Below are positions 53,259 through 62,057 of a stretch of 64,000 nt of DNA, piece by piece; position 1 is the first letter of the stretch; every line of letters begins with the position of its first letter. The position numbers and the translations under genes are program-made. The notes beneath the pieces were generated by a model. It saw only the letters and a program-made list of their open reading frames with translations, was not told the origin of the DNA and did no database searches. This DNA is from Streptomyces marinisediminis (GTDB taxonomy: Bacteria; Actinomycetota; Actinomycetes; Streptomycetales; Streptomycetaceae), in contig NZ_JAPKFL010000003.1 in the NCBI RefSeq assembly GCF_026262575.1, positions 1 through 64,000 of the forward strand. The letters run 5' to 3'.

Positions 53259-54203
53259 TCACCGTTGTGCGGCGAGCGGTACCCGGGCCGGGCGGGTGGG
53301 CACCGGCGCCGTCAGCTCCCGCGCCCCCGCCGGGACGGGCACCGCGGCGAAGATCCGGCCCTGCTGCTCGGCCAGTTCCGCCTTGCGCTCGGGCGAGGTG
53401 CTCGGCAACCGCTGCTCCTCGTAGAGCGGGTGGGTGGCCAGCGCCGCCTCCCGGCTGGCCGGGGTGTGGAACTGGATCTCGTAGGCGTGGGCGTACATCG
53501 GGTCGCGCCACGCCGTGTTGATCGCCTTGTAACCGGTGTGGTTCTTCCAGGTGTTGGCCCAGCGGACGTTCTCGTGGTCCCAGGCGGCGAGCATGGATGC
53601 GGCCGCCTCGACGCCCTCGGTGTACTCGGCGTCGTCCCACTGGAGGGTGTAGCGCACGGAGTCGTTGAGGTCGGCCAGCGCCTCGTGGACGGTCTGGTCC
53701 GGGTCCTCGGTGAGCCAGGTGGCGATCTTGCGCTTCAGCGAGTCCTCGGACTTCATCCGCTGGTCGAAGCCGACGACCTCCGCCCCCGTCCAGGACGCGA
53801 CGGTGCGGATCTGGGGACTGATGGTCCGTTCGGCCTTGCGCGCCTGGTCCATGAAAGCGTTGACGGCGGCGTTGTCGGAGGCGTCCAGCCGCAGGTCGCC
53901 GTGGGCCCAGCCGGCGTCCTCGGCGGGCAGGGGCTGGGCCCGCCCGGGGTCCGCCGCGGCCTCCCGCTCCGCCTGGACGCTGATGTGACCCGTCGGCGGC
54001 CCGACGGGCAGCGGCTTGGTGATGCCCTTGCCGAGCACCGCACCGGCGGCGAGGGGGGCGCGGTCCGGGGCGGCGGCGGTGGCGGACGGAGCCGCGGTCA
54101 GGCCGAGAGCGGCGGCCAGCGCCACTCCCGTGACGGTCCGACCGGCCCGACCGGCGACCCAGCGGTGCGGGCGGGGCGGGGTGGACGTGGGCAGAGGAGT
54201 CAT
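53259..54203 (-). CDS. Secreted RelA/SpoT-fold nucleotide 3'-pyrophosphokinase
   Basis: A 314-residue exported protein: signal peptide about 1-44 (basic start, hydrophobic core, ending ATAAA) and a RelA/SpoT synthetase domain at about 95-265. The ATP-binding loop is R149-M-K151-S-E-D-S155-L-K-R-K159, D178/R184 correspond to the D-x-x-R-Y segment, GYKAIN (224-229) to the substrate Tyr loop, and E242-I-Q-F-H (242-246) to the catalytic EIQ. This is the class of the Streptomyces extracellular ATP nucleotide 3'-pyrophosphokinase, which makes (p)ppApp-type nucleotides outside the cell. Start: ATG at 54203; a longer TTG start at 54218 is unlikely. Confidence 0.87.
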   Translation of the reverse strand: MTPLPTSTPPRPHRWVAGRAGRTVTGVALAAALGLTAAPSATAAAPDRAPLAAGAVLGKGITKPLPVGPPTGHISVQAEREAAADPGRAQPLPAEDAGWAHGDLRLDASDNAAVNAFMDQARKAERTISPQIRTVASWTGAEVVGFDQRMKSEDSLKRKIATWLTEDPDQTVHEALADLNDSVRYTLQWDDAEYTEGVEAAASMLAAWDHENVRWANTWKNHTGYKAINTAWRDPMYAHAYEIQFHTPASREAALATHPLYEEQRLPSTSPERKAELAEQQGRIFAAVPVPAGARELTAPVPTRPARVPLAAQR

Positions 54204-54306
54204 CGGCGTACTTCCCAACGCTGGACGAGCACGTGCGCCGCGTATAACGGCGCACGTGCTCGACGCGTCACGGACGGTAGGCCGGACGGAGCTGGCGGCG
54301 GGTCAC

Positions 54307-54337
54307 GTTTCACGTGAAACGACGTTTCACGTGAAAC
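54307..54337. promoter_or_regulatory. Tandem pair of parS centromere sites
   Basis: GTTTCACGTGAAAC occurs at 54307-54320 and again at 54324-54337, both perfect 14-bp palindromes (centres 17 bp apart). This is the Streptomyces/B. subtilis-type parS sequence bound by ParB for chromosome segregation. Both sit in the gap between the pyrophosphokinase gene and the ABC operon end. Confidence 0.93.
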
Positions 54338-54358
54338 GGTGGCGACCCGGTGATGCGG

Positions 54359-55081
54359 TCACTCCTCGCCGGTCAGCGCCAGCCTCTTCAGCCGCTGGCC
54401 GGCGTACCAGGTGCCGGCCACGGTCACCACCGCGAGCAGGATGGCCGCGGTGGTCAGTCCGACCGCCGAGGTGACGTCCACGCCGTCACCGACGACGCGT
54501 TCGGCCACCGCGAGGCCCCACTGCTGCACGCTGAGCGTGCGGGCGCCGTCGACGAAGGAGCCGAACAGCGCCTCCCACAGCAGCGCGTAGACCAGGCCGA
54601 ACACCACCGCGTGCCGGGTGACCGTGCCCAGGAGCAGGAACAGCGCACTGTAGGCGATCGAGGCGACGATGGCCGCGATGGCGAAGGCCGCCGCGATCTG
54701 CTGACTGCCGCCGACCAGGATGAACCCCGCCACCAGGATCGGCAGTCCGGAGAAGGCCATGGTGACGGCGACGGCCACGAACAGCTTCGTCACGATGATG
54801 GTGGGCCGCTTCAGCGGCTTGGACAGCAGGTAGACGATCGAGCCGTCATCGATCTCGGGGCCGATCGCCCCCGTCCCGGCGATGACGCCGATGATCGGCA
54901 CCATGGTGGCCAGCGCGAAGCTGCTCAGCAGTTGCACGGCCACCGCGTCGTCGGCGGCGTCCAGCAGGCGCACGGCGATCGCGATGACCAGCAGCAGCGC
55001 GGGCAGCGCCGACAGGATCAGGGCCCTGCGGCGGCCCAGGAGCGCCCGGTAAGTGAGCCGGGCGACGGTGGGGTCGTACAT
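54359..55081 (-). CDS. ABC-2 type transporter permease, distal gene
   Basis: A 240-residue membrane protein with six helices (about 20-40, 52-72, 94-118, 128-152, 158-180, 205-228). The segment AGTGAIGPEIDDGSIVYLLSKPLKR (about 67-91) is the ABC-2 coupling region. Start: ATG at 55081, 17 bp after the upstream ATPase stop. Last of four genes in an operon with two ATPases and two permeases; substrate unknown. Confidence 0.87.
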   Translation of the reverse strand: MYDPTVARLTYRALLGRRRALILSALPALLLVIAIAVRLLDAADDAVAVQLLSSFALATMVPIIGVIAGTGAIGPEIDDGSIVYLLSKPLKRPTIIVTKLFVAVAVTMAFSGLPILVAGFILVGGSQQIAAAFAIAAIVASIAYSALFLLLGTVTRHAVVFGLVYALLWEALFGSFVDGARTLSVQQWGLAVAERVVGDGVDVTSAVGLTTAAILLAVVTVAGTWYAGQRLKRLALTGEE

Positions 55082-55098
55082 ATCGCGGGCTCCTTGGC

Positions 55099-56016
55099 TT
55101 AGGCCGAGACGAGGTAGGAGAAGACGGACTCCAGGGACTCGTCCGAGGGGGAGACGGTCAGGAGCCGGATGTGGTGCTCACGGGCGACGCGCGGCAGTTC
55201 GCGGGTGAAGCGCTCGAAGTCGATCGCCTGGATGCGCAGGGCGCGCTCGTTCCAGTCCAGCTCGATGCCCGCGGTGGAGGGGTCGGCGATGAGCGCCGCG
55301 GCCAGCGCACGGTCGTTGCTGGAGCGCACCAGGTAGCGGTGCGGCCGGTCGGTCATCAGCCGGCGGATGCGGCGGAAGTCGCCGCTGGCGGCGTGCCGCC
55401 CGGCGACGATGACCTCGATGTGCGCGGCGAGTTGCTCGACTTCTTCCAGAATGTGCGAGGAGAACAGCACGGTGCGGCCCTCGGCGCCCATGCGGCGCAG
55501 CAGCTCCATGAGGTGCATGCGCTGACGCGGGTCCATACCGTTGAACGGCTCGTCCAGCAGAAGCACGGACGGCTCGTGCACCAGGGCGGAGGCCATCTTC
55601 ACGCGCTGCCGCATGCCCTTGCTGTAGGTGTCGATGCGCCGGTCCTGGGCGTGCTCCATCTCCACGGTGGCCAGGGCGCGTGCCGCGGCGGCACCGGGGT
55701 CGGGCAGTCCGTGCAGCTCGGCGTTGGCGACGACGAACTCGCGGCCGGTGAGGAAGTCGTACATCGCCTCGCGCTCGGGCACGATGCCGATCTCCCGGTA
55801 GGCCTGCTCGTTGCGCCACACCTGCGCCCCGTCGAGGGTGACGGTGCCCACCGAGGGGGCGAGGAAGCCGCCCATCATGGCGATGAGGGTCGACTTGCCC
55901 GCACCGTTCGGCCCGAGCAGGCCGGTGACGCCGGGCCCGACGTCCATCGTCACGTCGTTGACGGCGACGACGTTGCCGTACCAGCGTGAGACGTGGGAGA
56001 TGCTGATCGTGCTCAC
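55099..56016 (-). CDS. ABC transporter ATP-binding protein, second ATPase
   Basis: A 305-residue ABC ATPase. Walker A GPNGAGKS (about 37-44), signature YSKGMRQRV, Walker B LLLDEPF, H-loop SSHILEE. Start: GTG at 56016 overlaps the end of the preceding permease (4 nt). A longer frame to 56727 lies antisense to nothing but within the permease gene and is not used. The C-terminal about 90 residues form an extra domain. Confidence 0.92.
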   Translation of the reverse strand: MSTISISHVSRWYGNVVAVNDVTMDVGPGVTGLLGPNGAGKSTLIAMMGGFLAPSVGTVTLDGAQVWRNEQAYREIGIVPEREAMYDFLTGREFVVANAELHGLPDPGAAAARALATVEMEHAQDRRIDTYSKGMRQRVKMASALVHEPSVLLLDEPFNGMDPRQRMHLMELLRRMGAEGRTVLFSSHILEEVEQLAAHIEVIVAGRHAASGDFRRIRRLMTDRPHRYLVRSSNDRALAAALIADPSTAGIELDWNERALRIQAIDFERFTRELPRVAREHHIRLLTVSPSDESLESVFSYLVSA

Positions 56017-57077
56017 AGTCCGGCCTTCCGGTAGCGGGCCATCAGGACGGCGTAGGAGCCGGCCACGAGGGCGAGGACGACGACGAGGTAGACGAAGCCG
56101 ACACCGGTGCTCGGCTCGATCCCGTCCACGAAGCTGGAGGGCCCGTCGAGGAACGCGCTGGTGAAGCCGGCGACCAGGCTCGTCGGCGAGGCCAGGCCCA
56201 GCCAGCCGACGGCCTCGGTCGCGCCCTGGTCCCAGGCAATGACCTGCACCGTGTTGACGGCGAAGTAGGGGATGGTCAGCACGGCGATGATCGCGGCGAC
56301 GCCGAAGCCGCGGCGCGGCGTGAGCGCGGCGACGACGAGTCCGACGCCGGCGTAGACCAGGGACAGCACGGCGACGGAGACCAGGCCGAGGGCGAAGGCG
56401 GCCGTCTGCTCGGCGAAGTCCAGCTCGGCCAGGAGCGCACCGGCGTAGAGCACGAGCAGCGGCACGGCGGTGAAGACGAACAGGGCCGAGGCCATGCCCG
56501 CGTACTTGGCGAGCACGTAGTCCACGCGTTCGATGGGCCGGGAGAAGTAGAGCGGCACGGTGTGGAAACGCAGGTCGCGGGAGACGGACTGCGGGGCCAT
56601 GGCCGCCAGGTACAGGCCGATGACCGGGGCCAGGAACGTCGCGTACTCGCGGTAGTCCATCGACAGTTCGCGGACGATGTCGGAGGTGGCGATGGCCACG
56701 GCGACGACGATCAGCGCGGGCACGCACATCACGGCCGCGAGGATCATCGGCATGACCTTGGACTTGGCGGAGCGGCCGAGGCCGTAACCGCCGCGCAGGG
56801 ACTGGGCGAACAGCGATCGCCGGGCGTAGCCGCGGCCGAGACGGGTGCCCTCGTAGCTGCGGTAGCCGATGTTGTGGATGCTGGCGCCGCCCCCCTGCGC
56901 GCCGCCCTCGGTGGGGGCGGAGACGGGGGCCTGCCGGTACTGCTGGTCCCGCTGGCCCCGCGAGTCGGGCCCGTCTTGCGGGTCCCGGCCTTGCGGGCCC
57001 GGCTGGTTCGGCGGCGGGGTCGGCTCGGTGGTCGGCGGGGGCGTGGGCCCGTCCGGACGCTGGTGCTCAGGCTGCAT
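56013..57077 (-). CDS. ABC-2 type transporter permease, proximal gene
   Basis: A 354-residue membrane protein with a long cytoplasmic Pro/Gln/Gly-rich N-terminus (about 1-75) and six helices from about 105 to 350. SVSRDLRFHTVPLYFSRPI (about 164-182) is the ABC-2 coupling region. Start: ATG at 57077 overlaps the end of the first ATPase gene by 11 nt. Part of the four-gene ABC export operon. Confidence 0.88.
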   Translation of the reverse strand: MQPEHQRPDGPTPPPTTEPTPPPNQPGPQGRDPQDGPDSRGQRDQQYRQAPVSAPTEGGAQGGGASIHNIGYRSYEGTRLGRGYARRSLFAQSLRGGYGLGRSAKSKVMPMILAAVMCVPALIVVAVAIATSDIVRELSMDYREYATFLAPVIGLYLAAMAPQSVSRDLRFHTVPLYFSRPIERVDYVLAKYAGMASALFVFTAVPLLVLYAGALLAELDFAEQTAAFALGLVSVAVLSLVYAGVGLVVAALTPRRGFGVAAIIAVLTIPYFAVNTVQVIAWDQGATEAVGWLGLASPTSLVAGFTSAFLDGPSSFVDGIEPSTGVGFVYLVVVLALVAGSYAVLMARYRKAGL

Positions 57078-58068
57078 GGCCGCTGCCTCCCTTCTGCGGC
57101 TGCGCGGCGGGAACGGGGGCGGGTGCGGACGGCTGCTGGAAGACCTCGGCGATGCGGTGGCGGCGCTGCTCCATGCGGACCAGGCCCAGGCCGAGTTCGG
57201 CGATGGCGTCGCGGACCGCGTCGTGGGTGGCCTCGTCGGCGACGTCCACCAGCAGCAGGTGTCCCGCGCCCGGCAGGCCGCCCTCGGCGCCCGCGAACTC
57301 GGCGGTCAGCCCGTCCGCCACCAGCCGGTCGCGCAGCACGGCGGTGCCGTGCGGGTGCTCGTCGGTGTCGGTGACCTCCACGGCGAGGGCCGCGGTGGCC
57401 TGGGTGAAGTCCGCCGTGCTGGAGGCCCGCAGCAGGTTGCCGCCGTCGATGACGACGACGTGGTCGCAGGTGCGCTCCAGCTCGCCCAGCAGGTGGGAGG
57501 TGACCAGGACCGAGATGCCGAAGTCGGTGTGGACCCGGCGGATCAGGCCCAGCATCTCGTCGCGGCCCGCCGGGTCCAGCCCGTTGGTGGGCTCGTCGAG
57601 GAAGACGAGCTGCGGGTCGTGCACCAGCGCCTGCGCCAGCTTGACGCGCTGCTTCATGCCCGTCGAGTAGCCGCCCATCGGACGGTACCGCTCTTCGTAG
57701 AGGCCGACGTGGCGCAGCGTGTCCGCCGTGCGCTCCCGGGCCGCGGTGGGCGGCAGTCCCGACATGCGGGCCAGGTGGACGACGAACTCCGTCGCCGAGA
57801 CGTCGGGCGGCAGGCAGTCGTGCTCGGGCATGTAGCCGACGCGTTCCCTGATGGCGGGGCCCTCGGTGCGCACGTCGAGCCCCAGCACCCGGGCCCGGCC
57901 CTCGGTGGCGGGGGCGAGGCCGAGCAGGATCTTGATCAGGGTGGATTTCCCGGCGCCGTTGGCGCCCACCAGGCCGGTGACGCCCGGTGTGATGTCGACG
58001 GTCAGCCGGTCGAGCGCGGTCACCCGGGGATACCGCTTGGTGAGTCCTTCGGTCGCGATCACAGTCAC
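57067..58068 (-). CDS. ABC transporter ATP-binding protein, first ATPase
   Basis: A 333-residue ABC ATPase. Walker A GANGAGKS (about 36-43), signature YSTGMKQRV, Walker B LVFLDEPTNGLD, H-loop TSHLLGE. Start: GTG at 58068 (VTVIATEG); GTG two codons later is possible. It is the first gene of the operon (ATPase-permease-ATPase-permease), so each ATPase probably drives a neighbouring permease. The C-terminal about 110 residues form an extra domain. Confidence 0.92.
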   Translation of the reverse strand: MTVIATEGLTKRYPRVTALDRLTVDITPGVTGLVGANGAGKSTLIKILLGLAPATEGRARVLGLDVRTEGPAIRERVGYMPEHDCLPPDVSATEFVVHLARMSGLPPTAARERTADTLRHVGLYEERYRPMGGYSTGMKQRVKLAQALVHDPQLVFLDEPTNGLDPAGRDEMLGLIRRVHTDFGISVLVTSHLLGELERTCDHVVVIDGGNLLRASSTADFTQATAALAVEVTDTDEHPHGTAVLRDRLVADGLTAEFAGAEGGLPGAGHLLLVDVADEATHDAVRDAIAELGLGLVRMEQRRHRIAEVFQQPSAPAPVPAAQPQKGGSGHAA

Positions 58069-58297
58069 ACCGCAGACGGTACTGGGGCCCCCGGGCCGTC
58101 GGCGTCCTTCCGAGCGGCTGTATCGCGGTCACCCTCAGGTCGTACGAACCCGTAGGGGCCCTCCCCCGGAGGGCGTCCGCACCCTGTGTTACCTCGGGTA
58201 TCCACAGGCTGGTCCCGCGTCTTGACGCCGCCACGGACCGTTGTCACATTGATCGGTGTCATGGTGCGGGTGGGAGTGCGGACGTGCGAGGAGAGCC

Positions 58298-60133
58298 ATG
58301 GGAAGCGGGACGGGAAGCGCGGCGAGCAGCGGACCGGGGAGCGAACGGCCCGCGGAGCGGGACGGGCGGGGGCGCGAGCGGTGGGTGAACACCGCCGAGG
58401 GGGTGCGCCTGTGCGTCGTGGAGTACGGGGACCGGCAGCGGCCCACGGTGGTGCTGCTCCACGGCTACCCGGACTCCAAGGAGGTGTGGTCCCGGGTCGC
58501 CGAGCGCCTGCGTGAGCGCTTCCACGTGGTGCTGTACGACGTGCGCGGGTGCGGCCGGTCCACCGCACCGAAGCCGCTGCGCGGCGGCTTCACGCTGGAG
58601 AAGCTGACGGATGACTTCCTGGCCGTGGCCGACGCGGTGAGCCCCCGGCGCCCGGTGCACCTCGTCGGGCACGACTGGGGCTCGGTGCAGGGCTGGGAGT
58701 TCGCCACCGCGCGCCGCACCGAGGGCCGCGTGGCCACCTTCACCTCGATCTCGGGCCCCTCGCTCGACCACTTCGGGCACTGGATCAAGCAGCGCGTCTC
58801 CCGCCCCACTCCGCGCCGGGCGACGCAGTTGCTGGGCCAGGGCGCCAAGTCCTGGTACGTGTACGCGCTCCACACGCCGGCGGTGCCCGAGCTGCTGTGG
58901 AAGGGCCCGCTGGGGAAGCGGTGGCCGGGGATGCTGCGCCGCCTGGAGCGCGTGCCGGACGACGGCTACCCCACCGCGTCCCTGCCCACCGACGCCGCAC
59001 ACGGCGCCTGGCTCTACCGGGACAACGTGCGCCCCCGGCTCCGCCGTCCCCGCACCGACGCCTACGCGCACGCGCCCGTGCAGCTCGTGGTGCCCACCGG
59101 GGACGCCTTCCTCTCCCCGCACCTGTACGACGAACTACCGCTGTGGGTCCCGGAGCTGACACGCCGCACCCTGCCGGCGAAGCACTGGGTACCGCGCACC
59201 CGGCCCGACCAGTTGTCCGAGTGGATCGGCTCGTTCGTCACCGCGCACGAGGGCGGGGGCGCCGCGTCAGGGGCCGCGCGTCCGGCGGCCGTCCCGCAGA
59301 GTGCGCACGCGGACCGCTTCGCGGGACGGCTGGTGCTGGTGACGGGCGCGGCGAGCGGCATCGGCCGCGCGGTCACGCTGAGGTTCGCCGAGGCCGGCGC
59401 CCGGGTCGTCGCGGTGGACCGGGACGGCGAGGGCGCCGCGGCCACCGCCCGCACGGCACGCCTGATGGGCGCCGGGCAGGCCTGGTCGGAGACGGTGGAC
59501 GTGGCGGACGAGGAGGCGATGGAGAAGCTCGGCGCCAAGGTCCTCGACGAGTACGGGGTCGTGGACGTGCTGGTGAACAACGCGGGCGTCGGTCTGGCCG
59601 GGTCCTTCCTGGACACCACCGCGGACGACTGGCGCCGCGTGCTCGACGTCAACCTGTGGGGCGTCGTCCACGGCTGCCGGATCTTCGGGCGCCACATGGC
59701 CGAGCGCGGGCAGGGCGGCCACATCGTCAACACGGCGTCGGCCGCCGCGTTCCTGCCCTCCACCACGCTGCCCGCCTACAGCACGTCGAAGGCGGCCGTG
59801 CTGATGCTGAGCGAGTCCCTGCGCGGCGAGCTGGCCGGGCGCGGCATCGGCGTCACCGCCGTCTGCCCCGGCATCGTCGACACCAACATCACCGCCACCG
59901 CCCGCTTCGCCGGGGTCGACGCGGCGGAGGAGAAGCGCCGCCGACGCAGCGCCGCACGCTGGTACCGGCGGCGCAACTACCCGCCGGAGAAGGTGGCCGA
60001 CGCGGTGCTGGAGGCCGTCGTTCGCAACCGCGCCGTCGTCCCCGTGACGCCGGAGGCCCACCTCGTCCGCGCCCTGTCCCGGCTCGCGCCCGGCCTGCTG
60101 CGGGCCGCTGCCCGCGTCACCCCCCGCCTGTGA
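58298..60133 (+). CDS. Alpha/beta-hydrolase - SDR fusion protein
   Basis: A 611-residue bifunctional protein. Residues about 25-325 are an alpha/beta hydrolase of the epoxide-hydrolase type (HGYPDSKEVW oxyanion region, nucleophile Asp in GHDWGS), and about 345-611 an SDR (GAASGIGR, NNAGVG, active Ser in TASAAAFL, YSTSK). Such fusions occur in actinobacteria; linked steps on one substrate are likely but unknown. Start: ATG at 58298 with GAGGAG 5 nt upstream. Its stop overlaps the following MerR gene start (GTGA), so both are co-translated. Confidence 0.9.
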   Translation: MGSGTGSAASSGPGSERPAERDGRGRERWVNTAEGVRLCVVEYGDRQRPTVVLLHGYPDSKEVWSRVAERLRERFHVVLYDVRGCGRSTAPKPLRGGFTLEKLTDDFLAVADAVSPRRPVHLVGHDWGSVQGWEFATARRTEGRVATFTSISGPSLDHFGHWIKQRVSRPTPRRATQLLGQGAKSWYVYALHTPAVPELLWKGPLGKRWPGMLRRLERVPDDGYPTASLPTDAAHGAWLYRDNVRPRLRRPRTDAYAHAPVQLVVPTGDAFLSPHLYDELPLWVPELTRRTLPAKHWVPRTRPDQLSEWIGSFVTAHEGGGAASGAARPAAVPQSAHADRFAGRLVLVTGAASGIGRAVTLRFAEAGARVVAVDRDGEGAAATARTARLMGAGQAWSETVDVADEEAMEKLGAKVLDEYGVVDVLVNNAGVGLAGSFLDTTADDWRRVLDVNLWGVVHGCRIFGRHMAERGQGGHIVNTASAAAFLPSTTLPAYSTSKAAVLMLSESLRGELAGRGIGVTAVCPGIVDTNITATARFAGVDAAEEKRRRRSAARWYRRRNYPPEKVADAVLEAVVRNRAVVPVTPEAHLVRALSRLAPGLLRAAARVTPRL

Positions 60134-61539
60134 CCGTGTCCCGCTCCCCCGAGTACCGCATCGAGGACCTGGCGCATCACAGCGGCGCCAGCGTCCGCAC
60201 CGTCCGCGCGTACCAGGACCGCGGTCTGCTCCCGCGCCCCCGGCGGCGCGGGCGGGCCAACGTGTACGACGACGGGCACCTGGCCAGGCTGCGCCAGATC
60301 GCGGCCCTGCTGGAGCGGGGCTACACCCTGGCCAGCATCAAGGAGCTGCTGGAGGCGTGGGACTCGGGACGCGGCCTCGCCGGGGTGCTGGGCCTCGTCG
60401 CGGAGGTGGAGGGCCCGTGGACGGACGAGTCCCCGGAGCACGTCACCCGCGCGGAGCTCTCCCGCCGCTTCGGCCGGCCGCAGCCCCCGAACGCCACCCC
60501 GCGCGCTCCGGCCCCGGGGGGCGCCGGCACCGGACGCCACCCCGGGGCCGAGGCCGAGGACGGCGCCGGAGCCGGAGCCGATGCCGGTAGCGCCACGAAC
60601 GCCGGGGCCGGGGTCCCCTCCCGGCGCGGCGGGGAGCCAGGGGGCCAGCCCGGACAGGGTGTGCCGCCCGGGCACCCCGGCGCCGAGGACGGCACGGCAC
60701 GCGGACGCCACCCCGGGGCCGGGCGGAGCGCCGAGCCGTCGAGTTGCGCGGAGGCCGGGGCCGCCGGCGGAGCCGGAGGCGGCAGCGGTTCGGTGGGCGG
60801 GGCCGCCGGCGGAGCCGAAGGCGGCAGCGGTTCGGTGGGCGGCGCGGAGGCCGGGAACAGCGCCGGGGACGCGGCGGACCAGGGTGTCGAGGAGGCCATC
60901 GCGGAGGCGGTCGCCCTCGGCGTGCTCGTCCCCGTCGCCGGTGACGCGGACACCTACCTCGTACCCAGCCCGCAGGAGCTGGCCGTGGCCGCCGAGCTGC
61001 ACGCGGCGGGCGTACCGCTCCCAGCCATCACCGGCCACCTGCGGGAGCTGCGGGGCCGCGTCGAGCAGATAGCCACCCGCTTTCTGGACTTCACCACCGA
61101 ACACGTCTTCGCCCGCTACCTCGGGCACCCGCCGACGGAGGCGGAGGCGAGCGAGGCGGCGGAGTTGGTGCGCCGCCTGCGCCCGCTGGCCCAGCAGTCC
61201 GTGGACGCGGAACTCGCCCGGGCCATGCGGACGCTGGCCGCCCGCCACCTGCGCCACCACCTGAGCGCCACGACCCCGGCCGCCCCCACTGGGGCTCCGG
61301 TGGCCCCCGCGGCCTCCGCGCGCACCGGGCCCGGACCCCGGGTGGGCCCGGACGAGCGCGGACCGGTGCCGGTGCCGCTCCCGTCCGACACCGTCCGCGC
61401 CGTCACCGCGCTGGTGGGCGCGGACGCGGTGGCCGCGTTCATCACCGCCGCCACGAACCGGGAGGTCGCCGCCCGAAGCATGGACCGCCTGGCGGCCCAC
61501 TGCCCCGACGGCCCGGACGCCTCCCGCCCACGCTTCTGA
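60130..61539 (+). CDS. MerR-family regulator with long low-complexity insert
   Basis: A 469-residue regulator. An N-terminal MerR winged helix (about 8-80; SGASVRTVRAYQDRGLLPRP) is followed by a Gly/Ala/Glu-rich insert (about 120-250) and a helical C-terminal effector domain (about 255-400). The insert carries a 42-bp tandem duplication (60761-60802 and 60803-60844). Start: GTG at 60130 overlapping the fusion-gene stop. Translational coupling suggests it controls the hydrolase-SDR gene or responds to its product. Confidence 0.8.
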   Translation: MTVSRSPEYRIEDLAHHSGASVRTVRAYQDRGLLPRPRRRGRANVYDDGHLARLRQIAALLERGYTLASIKELLEAWDSGRGLAGVLGLVAEVEGPWTDESPEHVTRAELSRRFGRPQPPNATPRAPAPGGAGTGRHPGAEAEDGAGAGADAGSATNAGAGVPSRRGGEPGGQPGQGVPPGHPGAEDGTARGRHPGAGRSAEPSSCAEAGAAGGAGGGSGSVGGAAGGAEGGSGSVGGAEAGNSAGDAADQGVEEAIAEAVALGVLVPVAGDADTYLVPSPQELAVAAELHAAGVPLPAITGHLRELRGRVEQIATRFLDFTTEHVFARYLGHPPTEAEASEAAELVRRLRPLAQQSVDAELARAMRTLAARHLRHHLSATTPAAPTGAPVAPAASARTGPGPRVGPDERGPVPVPLPSDTVRAVTALVGADAVAAFITAATNREVAARSMDRLAAHCPDGPDASRPRF

Positions 61540-62057
61540 ACACCACCCGCCCCAGAGCCGCAGCCGTAGCGAGGGGCCGAGCCGGACCCCGAGCCGAGGT
61601 CCGTACCCGAGCGGGAGTGGGCGCCGCCTTCGGCACCGAAGCCGTAGCCCAGATCCGAGGCAGGGCCGGTATGTCGACGCCCGGCACGCCACCCCCGTCC
61701 CCCAAGCGCTCCCCCACCCTGAAGCCGGGGCCGGGGCCGGGGCCGAGGCCGAGGCCAGGACCGGGGCGGAACAGGGGCTGCCCCCGGCGGCCGGGAGCGC
61801 ACCTGGCCATCCGACGGAGCGCGCACCCGGCGCCGGGCCGCGACCGTCCCGCCAGGCGCTCATCCGGCCTCGGGACCGGAGCCGGGGCCGGGGGCGGGAG
61901 CCGATCTGGCGGGCGGGTGTGTGTGGGGGGTGGGCGGCATGAGGGGCGGGGGCGCGCTCAGGTCACGCCACTCGTGCCGCATGGCCGCGGGGACCGTCGC
62001 CGCCCAGTACACCGTCCCGCCGCCCGGGCCCGCGCACCGGCCGAGCCCCGTCCGCCG
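61540..62057. other. Gene-free repetitive stretch
   Basis: No gene. GGGGCC/GAGGCC-type short repeats (61727-61765), reminiscent of the insert in the preceding MerR gene, suggest the same slippage-prone sequence type. No feature is recognised. Confidence 0.45.

Noticed and set aside
55099-56727. 542-codon frame starting upstream of the second ABC ATPase
   Set aside because: The first about 237 codons lie in the wrong frame of the permease gene; the ATPase starts at the GTG at 56016 overlapping the permease stop.
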